DNA of 64,000 nt from assembly GCA_016190375.1 (NCBI GenBank), contig JACPQR010000080.1, positions 39,740 through 103,739 of the forward strand. Reading direction: 5' to 3'. A program made the translations under genes and the position numbers. The stretch comes from Deltaproteobacteria bacterium. GTDB taxonomy: Bacteria; Myxococcota_A; Polyangia; JACPQR01. Position 1 is the stretch's first letter; every line of letters starts with the position of its first letter. Shown piece by piece: positions 33,874-44,094 of this stretch. A model generated the notes under the pieces. It saw only the letters and a list, made by a program, of their open reading frames with translations, did not search any database and was not told where the DNA came from.

Positions 33874-36596
33874 GACGCCGAGAACGCCTCCGCTTTCAGC
33901 CGCAACACCACCTCTGCGCCCGCCGCCGCGTAACGCATCTGGGACTCAGACAGGGGCCGTCGCGCCCAATTCGATGTCTGCTCTTCCTTGTCCAACGCCA
34001 CCCCGAGCTCGCGCTCGCACACGGCCGCGAGGCTGTGGCCACCGAGAGCGTCAACGCCGTGCCGCTCTCGTGATGCCTCGAGGGTGTCGAACACGGCGTT
34101 CAGCCACAGGCCGTGCTTCGCCAGAACCCGGCGCTCGAACCGGGCGTTGTGGATGACCTTCGTGACGGTGCTGCTCGCAAGGAGCGGCTTCAGGGGCGAA
34201 AGGTCGCCGATCGCGAGGGGGTCGATGATCCATGTGCGGTCCCGGGCGGCGATCTGGATGAGGCAGAGGGTCGCGAGGTCGAGCGCGGTCTCGACGTCGA
34301 GCCCGATGACCGACTCGCCAACCGCTGCCTCGCACATGGACCGCAGATCTTCCTCTTGGTCCACCCAGACGACGGCGTTCCTTGGCTCGAAGCACACCCG
34401 GGATGGGCCCAGTGGGGCCTCGAGAACGGCAAGAACGGAGTCGACGGGCCGATCCGGTAGCCGGAGACCGCCCCCGGGAGCGTCCGACCGGGCCGAGGCC
34501 ACCCGAACCGACGCCAGGAACCGCAGCGTCCCTGGTAGGTCGAGAAGCTTGTCGCAGAGCAGGCGATCCTCGGCGTCCGCGGGCAGGCAGGGTTGGAACT
34601 TCGTGATCATCCCCCGGGCCATCGCCCTGGCCCGGGCAAACGCCAGGGGCTCCCAGCTCAGCGACCGGAGCTGTGCGACGGCCTCGTTCGCCTCGACGAG
34701 GCCCGCTTCCTTGGACCGAATCGATAGGTTCCCGGAGACCCACTGCCGGCCCGTCACGCTCTCGAGCCCCGCCGCGAGCAGCCGGTTGATCGCACCCCCG
34801 GCGAAGGTGTGCCACTGGATCGCGTCGGCAACCGATTCGATCGGTGCGGCCCCGCCCTCGAGGAGCCCTCCGTACGCCTCCCGAAGCGACCGGAGCTCCG
34901 CTTCGGCGCCGGCCGACAGCACGGCTGGCCCAACGTCCTCCGCCGTCAGCACCTCCCGCATCGCCTGGCATAGCTCATACGAGAGGACACTCGGCGAGCC
35001 CACCCAGCTTGGCACTCGACCTGCGGGCGCCGGGTTCACCGAGACTGCGCCCTTTGACCAGTCGATGTGGACCGCCTCCCACGGACGGCCCGCCAACCGG
35101 AAGGTGAGCGGCCCCTGCTTCCCGTCGTGGCCCTGGATGAAGCTCGACTGGACGTACCCTACCTCCTCGCGGCCGTGCATCACGCGCAGCATCGGTGGCG
35201 AGCTGAAGACCGCGTAGAGCTCGAAGAAGTGCTTTCGCCCGTAGAACGACTCGCCCCGCGCGCCGAGCGACAGGACGTCGTCGGCCTCGTAGAGAATCTG
35301 GCGACCGAGCATCGTGTCGACGAGCGACTGGAGCTCGTCGTCGGCGATGCTCGTGAAGGGGTAGGCATCGCGAATCCAGCCGAGGACCCTATGGCGGGAG
35401 ACGCCGCCCTCTTGCAGTGCGAGCGCCATGACCTGATGGGCCAGGATGTGGCTCGCGTGCTCGGCCGGCCGGACGTCCTCGATCCAGCCCCGCCCGGCGA
35501 GTCGCACGATCGCGAGGGCTTGCATGAGCGACTCGGGGCTGAGGCAGAAGAACGAGCAGTTCGCGCGACGTCCGGGCCGCCGGCCGGTCCGTCCCATCCG
35601 CTGGAGGAACGACGCGACGGTTGCCGGAGCGTCGACCTGGAGCACCTGATCGAGGTCGCCCACGTCGATCCCGAGCTCCATGGTCGCCGTACAGACGATG
35701 GCGGTGTTCTGGCCGTGTACGAACTGAAGCTCGGCGTGCTCGCGCTCCGACCGGCTGACCGAGCTGTGGTGGATGAACACTTCGACGCCGCTGCCGTCGA
35801 GTGCGTGCGCGACCGCCTCGGCCCGGGAACGGCTCTCCACGAACACCAGGCTCTTCTTGCCGCGCGCCTTCTGGGCGACTCCCCTCGCCGCGGCTTCGAC
35901 ATCGGCACAGGAATCGACCGTGACGTCCCGCGCGACCTCGGACCGCGGCGGGTCAACGAGCTGGAGCTCACGCTGACTCGAACCCCGCAGCCACTCGCCG
36001 ATGACCCGGGGATTCCCGACCGTTGCCGACAGTCCGATGCGCTGGATGTCCCGGCCCGCGAACTGGCTGATCCGCTCGAGGAGTGCCGCGAGGTGTGCTC
36101 CGCGGTCGTCGGCCGCGAAGGCGTGAACCTCATCCACGATGACGGCCTGGACGCCACCGAGGAGCGCTCGCGCGTCCGTCCGGGCGCTGATCATCATGAC
36201 CTCGAGCGACTCGGGCGTGGTCATCAGGATGTGGCTCGGCTCAGCCCGGAACCGTTGCCGCCGCGACTCCGCGACGTCTCCGTGCCACTTGAACGCCGAG
36301 AGCCCGACCATGCGGGCGTACCCGCCCACGCGCTCTTCCTGGTTGTTCAAGAGCGCCCGGATGGGGCACACGTACAGCGCCGCGACGGGCCGCAACTCGT
36401 CCGCCAGGATCCGGGAGAGCAAGGGAAAGAGCGCCGCCTCGGTCTTCCCACCAGCGGTCGGCGCCAGAACGACGGCGTTCGCCCCATCGAGCACCGCATC
36501 GATCGTGAGGTCCTGCACCGGCCGCAGCTCGCGCCAGCCGAGGTCGTGGACGATCGCGTGCTGCAGGTGAGGATGCAGGCGCGAGAACCCCGACAC
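33870..36596 (-). CDS. brxHI: BrxHI Lhr-like helicase fused to RNase D-like domain
   Basis: Last gene of the BREX-2 operon; GTG start at 36596, 4 bp after brxD. Residues ~1-720 form an SF2 helicase of the Lhr/BrxHI type: LAPTAGGKTEAAL (Walker A), VIVDEVHAF, GLSATVGNP, ESRSRAEAVAHAL, and QRMGRTGRRPGRRAN (motif VI). The last ~180 residues are a 3'-5' exonuclease fold of the RNase D class: exo I VIGLDVETA keeps D-x-E; exo II reads HNARFERRVL with Glu in place of Asp; exo III reads YAAAGAE, where Gly replaces the second catalytic Asp. Nuclease activity may therefore be weak or lost. The fusion is not part of the standard BREX-2 description that I know. Confidence 0.88.
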   Translation of the reverse strand: MSGFSRLHPHLQHAIVHDLGWRELRPVQDLTIDAVLDGANAVVLAPTAGGKTEAALFPLLSRILADELRPVAALYVCPIRALLNNQEERVGGYARMVGLSAFKWHGDVAESRRQRFRAEPSHILMTTPESLEVMMISARTDARALLGGVQAVIVDEVHAFAADDRGAHLAALLERISQFAGRDIQRIGLSATVGNPRVIGEWLRGSSQRELQLVDPPRSEVARDVTVDSCADVEAAARGVAQKARGKKSLVFVESRSRAEAVAHALDGSGVEVFIHHSSVSRSEREHAELQFVHGQNTAIVCTATMELGIDVGDLDQVLQVDAPATVASFLQRMGRTGRRPGRRANCSFFCLSPESLMQALAIVRLAGRGWIEDVRPAEHASHILAHQVMALALQEGGVSRHRVLGWIRDAYPFTSIADDELQSLVDTMLGRQILYEADDVLSLGARGESFYGRKHFFELYAVFSSPPMLRVMHGREEVGYVQSSFIQGHDGKQGPLTFRLAGRPWEAVHIDWSKGAVSVNPAPAGRVPSWVGSPSVLSYELCQAMREVLTAEDVGPAVLSAGAEAELRSLREAYGGLLEGGAAPIESVADAIQWHTFAGGAINRLLAAGLESVTGRQWVSGNLSIRSKEAGLVEANEAVAQLRSLSWEPLAFARARAMARGMITKFQPCLPADAEDRLLCDKLLDLPGTLRFLASVRVASARSDAPGGGLRLPDRPVDSVLAVLEAPLGPSRVCFEPRNAVVWVDQEEDLRSMCEAAVGESVIGLDVETALDLATLCLIQIAARDRTWIIDPLAIGDLSPLKPLLASSTVTKVIHNARFERRVLAKHGLWLNAVFDTLEASRERHGVDALGGHSLAAVCERELGVALDKEEQTSNWARRPLSESQMRYAAAGAEVVLRLKAEAFSAS

Positions 36597-36600
36597 GGCG

Positions 36601-37944
36601 TCACCCGTCCAGCCGCTTGGGCGGGTCCGCAGTCCCGCTTTCGTCGTCGTCGACTGCGGCGTCGGGCGGGAGCCCTCGAACGGCGGCCAGTTCCTCGGGG
36701 TTGAGCTGCGCCTCGTCGATCGTGAGCTGGTAGTGCTTCGCGGGGTCGAACTCCGGATGTTGGTCGACCCTGTCCAAGACATCCGTCAGCTCTCGCAGGA
36801 ACAGCCGCGGCGTGACCGAGACTCTTCCGCCGAAGCCCTTCGTGACCTGCGCGACAAGCGCTCGAAGAAAGGCGTCGTCCACGCGCGCCAGCACTCGCTC
36901 GCGCTCCTTCGCCGGGTAGAGAGCACGCACCTCGGCCCCCACCTCGAAGAGGCGCCGCTCGTCGAACGGTAGGAGGCGGACCTGAGGGGCGCGAAGGTTA
37001 TCGAACGTCGCATCGTCTCCGAAGGCCACGTGGACTCGCTGGTAGAGCGCCGTCAGCCCCTTGAGGCCCTTGTAGCCATCGAAGAAGTCCCGGGTGCCGG
37101 TGACGATCAGATAGAGGCCCGGGAGCTCGTCGGCCGCCAGCATGTCCATGAGCTGGCGGAGCGCGTTGAGCGACTTCTCGCGGCTCTGGGCGTTCATCCT
37201 CTGGATCGTCTCGACCTCGTCGAGAACGACGACGAGCCCTTCGTAGCCCGACTGGCGCAGGAGCCGCAGGATGCCGCCGAGGAACGTCAGGGCCGCTTGC
37301 CCGTCGACCTTCCCCTTCACGCCGGCCGCAGACGTCACGCTCCGATCCGTGTGGGGTTGGCCGGCGAGCCACGCGAGCAGCCCCTGGGCCTTCGCGTAGT
37401 CGTCCTCCTGGAGCGCACGGTGGTACCCGCGCAGAACCTGGGCGAACGCGGGGTTTCGCTGGGAGAGATCGGCGAGCTTGTCCTCGAGCCGCTCCTCTGT
37501 CGCTTCGCCAAACGCAGGGTCGTCCTCGGCCAGGCCGCGAACCCGCGCGACCTCCTCGCCGACCTGGAAGAGCCATCCTTCCACGATGGCCTGTAGCGCG
37601 TGCGGGCCGTCGGCGGCGGTCTCGAGACGCTCGACCAACCTGCGATAGATCGTCTCGAGGTGGTGAAGGGGCGTGTCGTTGATCGAGATCTGCACTTCCG
37701 AGGTCGCGAACTTGCGGGCACGCGCCTCCAGGCACAGGTACCGCGCCGCGAACGTCTTGCCGGTTCCGTACTCGCCTCGGATCCACTTCGCCAAGCCCTT
37801 GCCCTTGGCGACGAAGGCCAGCTCCTCGGCGACCGCCGCCGTCAGAGGCGCGAGGCCCTTGGCGAACCGCTGAAGCCCGCGACGGGGCACGAGGCCCGCC
37901 CGGAGCGCGCTGACGATCTCCCGAGCCTCGTCGAGCTCGCTCAC
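36601..37944 (-). CDS. brxD: BREX ATP-binding protein BrxD
   Basis: This 447-residue AAA-like ATPase has RGEYGTGKTFAARYLCLEAR as its P-loop region, GLVVVLDEVETIQRMN (Walker B with sensor-like residues), the family ending with VTPRLFLRELTDVLDRV, and an acidic C-terminus. This is the DUF2791/BrxD family, a BREX-2 and BREX-6 component. It starts at GTG inside the last codons of pglZ (GTGA overlap), so translation is coupled. Its role in BREX is not established in detail; it probably loads or regulates the other nucleic-acid-remodelling proteins. Confidence 0.9.
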   Translation of the reverse strand: MSELDEAREIVSALRAGLVPRRGLQRFAKGLAPLTAAVAEELAFVAKGKGLAKWIRGEYGTGKTFAARYLCLEARARKFATSEVQISINDTPLHHLETIYRRLVERLETAADGPHALQAIVEGWLFQVGEEVARVRGLAEDDPAFGEATEERLEDKLADLSQRNPAFAQVLRGYHRALQEDDYAKAQGLLAWLAGQPHTDRSVTSAAGVKGKVDGQAALTFLGGILRLLRQSGYEGLVVVLDEVETIQRMNAQSREKSLNALRQLMDMLAADELPGLYLIVTGTRDFFDGYKGLKGLTALYQRVHVAFGDDATFDNLRAPQVRLLPFDERRLFEVGAEVRALYPAKERERVLARVDDAFLRALVAQVTKGFGGRVSVTPRLFLRELTDVLDRVDQHPEFDPAKHYQLTIDEAQLNPEELAAVRGLPPDAAVDDDESGTADPPKRLDG

Positions 37945-40508
37945 GTCCCGCCTCCCAGGTAACGGTACAGCGTCTCACCGCTCGGCAGAACCTCGTCGGT
38001 GAAGAGCTCCAGGCCGGCGGCGTGGAGCGTCCGGCGGAGCTGGCGCACCATGCCGTTGACGCGAACGGCGTTCTTGTTGATGCGCTTGACGAGCTCGCTC
38101 GACCGCAGCGATCCGTTCTCCTTCAGGAGCACGAGGATCACCCGGGCATCTTGGCCGAGCTTGGCGACGACCTCCTCGGGGAGCCCCAGTGAGTCGATGC
38201 GACCGGCCGGCTCGAACATGTCGAGCTGCCGTTTCGGGGTCGGAAGTGGTGTCGGTGCCGGGGGCTCGGGCGCGCGCCGCACGGCCTCGACGACGGGCAG
38301 AGCGCCACCGCCGTACCACCACGCCGGCTCATCGGCCTGAAGCCCGTTGTGCTCGAGCCATACGAGGGGAACGACCATCTCCTCGAGGCTGCAGCCGCCA
38401 TGGAAGCCCACCTGCGGCCCACCGAGGTAGGCTCCGCTCCGCCAGGCGAACGCCCTGCGGCTGGGTGGCCCTCCCAGACCGGCGAGGTCGATCTCGCAGA
38501 ACCCAGCGGGTGCCTTGGCGCCGTCGGCCAGCGGCAAGTAGCGCGGGGTGGCGCCCTCCCCGACCCGCAGCGAGTTGTCCACGTACGGACTGTGCCCGTG
38601 GTCGGCCACGAGCAGGACCCGCCGCCCAGCCCTGAGCGCGGCCTCCAGTGACGGCCGGAAGCCCATGATCGTCTCCGGCGAAAGGCGGACGACGGCGCCG
38701 GTGTTTGTGGAGCCGATCTGGTCGTCGACTGCGTTGAACACGGCAGCGACGATCTCGACCTCCCGATCGGCCAAGGCGCCGATCAGCGCCTGCCCGCCGT
38801 CTGCGAGGTCCCCCTTCAAGTAGAGCGACCGCCTGCGATCCCCGAGGGCCGGATTCTGGGCGAACCGTGCCTTGTCGGTCTTCGCCTCTTGCTGGTCGCG
38901 GTACGCCGTCTCGGGCACTAGTGGGTCCGCGGGAAGCTCCCCCAGGAAGATCGCGCCCCTCGCATGGCTCGTGACCGTGGGAAGCGGCGCGAGCGCGGGA
39001 ATCCCCATCACCCGCCCGCAGTCGTCGGGACGAATCCCGATCGGGAACGCGGCGTGCTGCGCGAGCTCGTAGAGCAGGTCGAGGAACACCGGGTAGCTGC
39101 ACCCGTCGAGGACCACGAGGTACAGGGGCGTCGACTCGCCGGGACGCCACGTGGGCGCCACGAGGCGCTTCCAGATCCGATGAAGGGGGATCATCTCGGG
39201 CCGGTGGAGCGCGGCTTCGTAGCCGGAGGCGAGGCACCGCGCGAACGCCTCGTTGTCCCGGTCGCGTCGCTCCCGAGAGCGCGTCAAGACGGAGCGCGCC
39301 TCCTGGAGATACCGACCGCTGCCCGCCGTGGCCCTGCGGAGCTGGAGCGTCGCGAGGTCCGCGAAGGCACCGTCCCGCTGGTATCGACGGACGAGCTCGA
39401 CCGGGTCGGTCGAATCCGCCTCGGGCTGATCGAGGTAGCGCGACAGCCGGGCCATCCCCTCGAGGAGGAGGAGCTCGGCTTTGCCCATGGCTGCTGCCCG
39501 GTGTCCGCGGAGCCACTCGATGTCTCGACTCGGGATGGGCACACCGTTGGCGGCGCCCCGGGCGAGCTGCAGGCACCGGTCGTGGAACGCGAGCGGTAGG
39601 ACTCGGCTGGTCGAGATCTGGCTCTCGGTCAGGGCACGTCGACCGATGCGCTCGGCCTCCGTGAGCAGAGGGCCCGCTGCCTCGCCGAGGAGCGCGAGCG
39701 CGTCCTCGACCAGCCGGCACACGGTCCGACGGAGGATCCTCCGATCCATCTCGACCGGTGGCTCAGCGGCCGCGGCCCACAGAGGGCCCCAGGCATCCTT
39801 GGGGAGCTCCTCGGCTTCCACGGTCAGGAGCGCCCCGTGGGCCACGAGCTGGCGCAGCCGCTCGCCGGAAGTGTCGGCGACCGCCAGAGCCCACGCGAGG
39901 AGCCGTCCCTCATCGCCCTGGAGCGTGGGCAAAGCCTCGCAGACGAGCCTGCGCACGTTGTCGGACCAGACTGGCGGCTCCCGGACCCACGAAGCGAGGA
40001 GTGCGGCCGAAGGCTGGGTCCGGACCGTCTCGCCGACACTCACGTCGACCAGAAGCTCCATGAGGAGCCTGCGGTCGACCACGGTCGGAAGCGTTCGCCG
40101 GCTCAGGGCGTGCCCCATCTGCTCGACGTACTCGAGCGCCAGGGCCTGCAGGTGCGGCGCGTCCGCCCCAACGACCCGAACACCCAGGATGACCTCGAGC
40201 ACGTCGTTCGGCGCGAGCGCATGCACGCGCTGGTTGCGTGCGCGCCGCAGGATGTCTGGGGGAAGACGCCGCGCGAGCGCCTCGGGCACGACTGCAATCA
40301 GGGGCGCCCCGCGCGCCTTCCAGAGGATGTGGCGCATCCGGATCTCGGAGCCCACGCGGTGGACCGAATAGGTGCCGTGTTGGGCGGCCATCTGGTCCGG
40401 GAGGTCCTCCAGCCCTTCCCCGTCGAGGACGAGGACCGCCCCCGACTCGGACGAGCCTCCGGCCTGCTCGAGGAGCTTCCGGAGAAGGATCTGGGCTGTC
40501 CCATGCAC
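37941..40508 (-). CDS. pglZ: BREX-2 phosphatase-fold protein PglZ
   Basis: This 855-residue protein starts at ATG 2 bp after pglY. The PglZ domain belongs to the alkaline phosphatase superfamily. Its metal-site blocks are LVVLDGCSYPVFLDLL (Asp, Ser/Thr position as Ser) and LLVADHGHSPYVD (Asp-His) near the centre, with a VRRAPEPPAPTPLPTP linker and then a C-terminal winged helix (ENGSLRSSELVKRINKNAVR). The N-terminal ~380 residues are helical and shared with the BREX-2 form. PglZ is the one component present in nearly all BREX types and in Pgl, where it is needed for protection. Length and neighbours fit type 2. Confidence 0.92.
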   Translation of the reverse strand: MHGTAQILLRKLLEQAGGSSESGAVLVLDGEGLEDLPDQMAAQHGTYSVHRVGSEIRMRHILWKARGAPLIAVVPEALARRLPPDILRRARNQRVHALAPNDVLEVILGVRVVGADAPHLQALALEYVEQMGHALSRRTLPTVVDRRLLMELLVDVSVGETVRTQPSAALLASWVREPPVWSDNVRRLVCEALPTLQGDEGRLLAWALAVADTSGERLRQLVAHGALLTVEAEELPKDAWGPLWAAAAEPPVEMDRRILRRTVCRLVEDALALLGEAAGPLLTEAERIGRRALTESQISTSRVLPLAFHDRCLQLARGAANGVPIPSRDIEWLRGHRAAAMGKAELLLLEGMARLSRYLDQPEADSTDPVELVRRYQRDGAFADLATLQLRRATAGSGRYLQEARSVLTRSRERRDRDNEAFARCLASGYEAALHRPEMIPLHRIWKRLVAPTWRPGESTPLYLVVLDGCSYPVFLDLLYELAQHAAFPIGIRPDDCGRVMGIPALAPLPTVTSHARGAIFLGELPADPLVPETAYRDQQEAKTDKARFAQNPALGDRRRSLYLKGDLADGGQALIGALADREVEIVAAVFNAVDDQIGSTNTGAVVRLSPETIMGFRPSLEAALRAGRRVLLVADHGHSPYVDNSLRVGEGATPRYLPLADGAKAPAGFCEIDLAGLGGPPSRRAFAWRSGAYLGGPQVGFHGGCSLEEMVVPLVWLEHNGLQADEPAWWYGGGALPVVEAVRRAPEPPAPTPLPTPKRQLDMFEPAGRIDSLGLPEEVVAKLGQDARVILVLLKENGSLRSSELVKRINKNAVRVNGMVRQLRRTLHAAGLELFTDEVLPSGETLYRYLGGGT

Positions 40509-40510
40509 GT

Positions 40511-43500
40511 TCAGTCGTCCTCGCGCGTGATGCTCACGTGAACGCGACCCTTCTTCAGCTCCGCGAGCTTGCGGCGGGCCTTCTCCAGCGCCTCGGCGAC
40601 GGCTCGCGCGTCCCCGGCGTTCACGGTCGCAGAGAAGACCTGCCGGCTCGGGGGAACCGGCGCCGGGGTGGGCGGCCGTGGACCCGGCGGCTCCGGCGGC
40701 TCCGGCGGTGCCGTGATCAGCTCAGCGATGAGGGCCTGGGCTCCGGCGTTCCACGTCCCCATCCATTCCCGCGTCAGCGGGCACTGAGCGTTGGCAGCCC
40801 CGAGGTGACTGGCGAGGGAGTCGAGGTGCGCCGACACCCGCGGGCCCAGCGGGGAATGCCCTCGCGCCCGCTCGAGGTTATTGCGAGCGCCGTCGTCGAG
40901 ACCGTCGAGGGCGTGGCGGATGCCCTCCACCTGCTGGACGACGGCACGGACCGGGTCGTCCGCTTCGCTCGGCCACTTGGCGAGGAGCGCAAGGAGCACC
41001 TTGTGGCTGTCGCTCGTCGATTCGACCAGCGGCGCGAGCCGCGCGTTCGCCTCGGCGATCTCGTTCGGTCTCGCGCCCGTCTCCACTCCGAGCTGTCCGA
41101 GGCGCTCGTGAAGCCCCTGCAAGGTTCTCCTTCGGTCGATGGCCCGCTCTCGCATCTGGCTGGCCACGCGGTCCTGGAGCTGGAGCGATCTCTGGGCGGC
41201 CGGCTGCGGAAGCCCGAGTAGCTGGCCGCACAGCTCTCGCACCCGGGACCACTCGGCGTGCCCGACGAGCTTGCCTCGCTCGAGCCGGATCGCTACCGAC
41301 GCCGGCATCCCGATCGTTACGTCGATCGGGTCCCCGGAAACCTGGTTGAGGGCCCGGTGATCGCGCTGGCACAGGAAAGCCAGAAACAGGTCGACGATCA
41401 GCGGCTGGAGACCGTACTGCTCCCGGAGCCACTCGGACACCTCGCTCCAGTTGACGAGATCCTTGTCGGTCCGCTGGAGGACGTCCTTGATGTAGCGGGA
41501 GTCCAGGCGAAGCGATGCCTTGGCCTGCCCCAGGTTCACGAGCTCGAGGGGCTGGCCGATGGTCCGGAGGACCTTCGCGGTGTCGTCGTCGAACGCCACC
41601 GAAACGGTCGCGTCGCCCGCGCTGACCATCCAGCCCAGCAGTCGCTCGAGGTCGGCCTTTCGCGGCTCCGCGCCGAAGGTCGGGTGTTGAGGATACCGGC
41701 GATCGAGCAGGAGCTGCGCCGCGTGCTCCAGGTTCGCCGCCAGGTCCTCGTGCGGGCGCTTCGTATCGACGTCGGAGACGAGCGGCAGCCACTCGCCGTG
41801 GTTCACGTAGACCTCTCGAACGAGCTCGTTGAGCTGCTGGCTCTGGAGCTTCTCACGTCCGTGGGCCTGGTCGAGCAGGCGCGCCCGGTCCTGTGGCGCC
41901 AAGGTGTCGAGGAGCTCCTCCTGTCCTTCGGGCGACAGCAGGAACCGAACGGCAGCGAGGTCCTTGATGACGTCCAGCTCGGTCGGCGACATGTGCCGGG
42001 GCAGCCAGCACAGGGTGTAGCGATTGCCGCGGTTCTTGCGCACGTTGAAGGCGCGCTGCCGGTCTTCCTCCACGCTGTGGCCCGGCTCATCCCAGGGGTA
42101 GTCGCACAGGAGCGTGAAGCCGCCGTCGGGCGCGTCGAAGTCCTCGTACTTCATCTCGCGGACGTTCCCGATCCGGAGCTGGCCCCGGCGCCGAGTGTTT
42201 CGCCAGCGCACCTCGTAGTCGCCGACGTTGTCCGCGCCGTCGTCGAACCCCTTCTTGCCCGAGACTCCGAGCGCAGTCTTGAGCGCCCCGTAGAAGACCC
42301 TGAACCGCTGGGAGAGGTTGTCGACCTTGGAGCGGGCACGGACCAGCACCTCGCCCAGGCTCACGCCGCCCAGAACGTACCGGACGATCGCGGTCTTGTC
42401 GGTGCTCGAGACCTGGAGGTCCGGAACGAGGTTCGAGAGCGTCACCAGGTCCGCCGCCGCGACCCGCAGCCGCCCTCGATACGTCTCGCCCTCGACGTCC
42501 ACCGAGTTGAGCTGAACGAGTCGCTCGACCGTGAGTCCCTTGCCCCGGAGACGGTTCGAGACCTCGCCCAGGAGCACGGTCTTGACGATCTGGTCGAGCG
42601 CGGCGCGCCGCTTGTCGTCGAACTCGCCTGCAGCCGCCCGGAGCTGATCCATCGCAGGAACGAGGCGCTCGTAGTACTGGCGGTGGATGTCCTGAAGGAC
42701 CTCCACCTTCTTGCTTGCCTCGACGCCGCTGGGCGGGAAGATCGCGTCGAAGGCCGATCCGACCGGCAGGAACTCGCCGAGCGGAAGGTGCGGATAGTGA
42801 ATGACCAGGAGCTCGTAGAGGACGCGCAGCGCCGAGCGCTCACGCTGCATCAGCATCGTGACGTCGATGAGGGTCTCGATCAGCGCCGGGTGGAAGGGAT
42901 AGACGTCACGGAGGTAGGCCACATCCGCACCGGCGAGGATCCCGGGAAGGACCTTCTCGTGCTGCTGAGCGAGCCGTTCGCTCGCCCGGCGGATCGCGTC
43001 CTCGGCGCGGGGCTTGAGCACGCGCCCCTTGACGACGTGTCGGAGCTCCATGTCCTGGAGCCGCGTCTCGTCGAAGCGCTTGAGGTGGTGCTCGAGGTGC
43101 TCGTGGATCCGGCTCTCGTCGACGAGATCGGGGAAGAAGTCCTTGATGTTGCGCTGCCGGGCGACGAAGACGAACAGCGGCACCGCGCGCTGTCCCGTGT
43201 TGTGGTCGACCAGCACGGCAAGGTCATTGATCTCGCGTGCGAACTCCTCCTTGCTCTTCTCGGAGAGCCAGAGGAGGAGCTCGTCGATCATCAGGACGAC
43301 GCCGCCGAAGCCCTGATCCTTCGCGTGCTTCGTCAGGCGGTGCAGTCCCTCCGACCAGTTGGGGTCGATGCCGGCGCTGGCGACGTCCCGACCCTTGTGG
43401 CTTAGGTACGCGCGGGCGAGGGTCTCGCGCTGCCTGAGCGAGGCGGACGCCGCGTCCTCGAACTCGGCACGGCTCCCGACGACCCGAGCGTCGGCGAGGC

Positions 43501-44056
43501 CCTTCCAGAAGGCATCGCCATAGAGGTCTGCCTCTCGGCGCGCCTCGTCGAGGACTCCCTCGACGTGGAGAAACTCGAACGGCTCCTTGCCGCGGCGTCG
43601 GAGCGCCTGGTTGAAGCCGTCGTAGACCGCCCGATCGAGACCGGTCCCCTTGCCCTTGACCGAGAGCATGTGGATCCGGACGACGAGGAGGTGGGCCTTG
43701 TCGATCCACGTGCGCTGCCGGTCGCGAAGCGTCCCGAAGACCGGGCTGTCCTTGTCCCACGCAGCGGCCACGTTCTCGAAGAGGAGGGACAGGATCGTCA
43801 TGAAGTGCGACTTCCCGCTCCCGAAGCTGCCGTGGATGAACCGTCCGTACTCCTCGCCTCGATCGAAGACCTGGTGCATGTCGTCGAGGATCCGGGGCAG
43901 CTCACCGGCCACCGCGGGCGTCACGACGTAGTCGGCGACGAGCTTTCGGACGTCCTCGCTCGCGGGGTCCAGCTCTCGGAGCCGGATGACGAAGCCCATC
44001 GCGCGGATGTCCTCGGGGCGGGGCAGGTCATAGGCATCGGTGATGGTCGTGGTCAT
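40511..44056 (-). CDS. pglY: BREX-2 ATPase PglY (BrxC-like)
   Basis: The ATG at 44056 gives 1181 residues; longer frames add a basic leader with poor ribosome site. The N-terminal AAA+ module has GSFGSGKSHFMTILSLLFEN as P-loop and GGVVLMIDELLLWL as Walker B, with ALFVFVARQRN-like following segments (PLFVFVARQRNIKDF). The C-terminal half is helical and ends with a Pro-rich linker and a tail KLAELKKGRVHVSITRE. It matches the DUF6079/PglY large ATPase of BREX-2. In Pgl, PglY is essential with PglZ. It follows the ATPase of the HEPN pair by 38 bp, the largest gap inside the operon. Confidence 0.92.
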   Translation of the reverse strand: MTTTITDAYDLPRPEDIRAMGFVIRLRELDPASEDVRKLVADYVVTPAVAGELPRILDDMHQVFDRGEEYGRFIHGSFGSGKSHFMTILSLLFENVAAAWDKDSPVFGTLRDRQRTWIDKAHLLVVRIHMLSVKGKGTGLDRAVYDGFNQALRRRGKEPFEFLHVEGVLDEARREADLYGDAFWKGLADARVVGSRAEFEDAASASLRQRETLARAYLSHKGRDVASAGIDPNWSEGLHRLTKHAKDQGFGGVVLMIDELLLWLSEKSKEEFAREINDLAVLVDHNTGQRAVPLFVFVARQRNIKDFFPDLVDESRIHEHLEHHLKRFDETRLQDMELRHVVKGRVLKPRAEDAIRRASERLAQQHEKVLPGILAGADVAYLRDVYPFHPALIETLIDVTMLMQRERSALRVLYELLVIHYPHLPLGEFLPVGSAFDAIFPPSGVEASKKVEVLQDIHRQYYERLVPAMDQLRAAAGEFDDKRRAALDQIVKTVLLGEVSNRLRGKGLTVERLVQLNSVDVEGETYRGRLRVAAADLVTLSNLVPDLQVSSTDKTAIVRYVLGGVSLGEVLVRARSKVDNLSQRFRVFYGALKTALGVSGKKGFDDGADNVGDYEVRWRNTRRRGQLRIGNVREMKYEDFDAPDGGFTLLCDYPWDEPGHSVEEDRQRAFNVRKNRGNRYTLCWLPRHMSPTELDVIKDLAAVRFLLSPEGQEELLDTLAPQDRARLLDQAHGREKLQSQQLNELVREVYVNHGEWLPLVSDVDTKRPHEDLAANLEHAAQLLLDRRYPQHPTFGAEPRKADLERLLGWMVSAGDATVSVAFDDDTAKVLRTIGQPLELVNLGQAKASLRLDSRYIKDVLQRTDKDLVNWSEVSEWLREQYGLQPLIVDLFLAFLCQRDHRALNQVSGDPIDVTIGMPASVAIRLERGKLVGHAEWSRVRELCGQLLGLPQPAAQRSLQLQDRVASQMRERAIDRRRTLQGLHERLGQLGVETGARPNEIAEANARLAPLVESTSDSHKVLLALLAKWPSEADDPVRAVVQQVEGIRHALDGLDDGARNNLERARGHSPLGPRVSAHLDSLASHLGAANAQCPLTREWMGTWNAGAQALIAELITAPPEPPEPPGPRPPTPAPVPPSRQVFSATVNAGDARAVAEALEKARRKLAELKKGRVHVSITREDD

Positions 44057-44094
44057 GACTCCACTGGTCCTCTCGTCGCGAGCCGGTGTGATCG

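Noticed and set aside
41258..43405. A 715-aa plus-strand frame
   Set aside because: Shadow of pglY on the opposite strand; the pglY frame carries clear P-loop and Walker B motifs.
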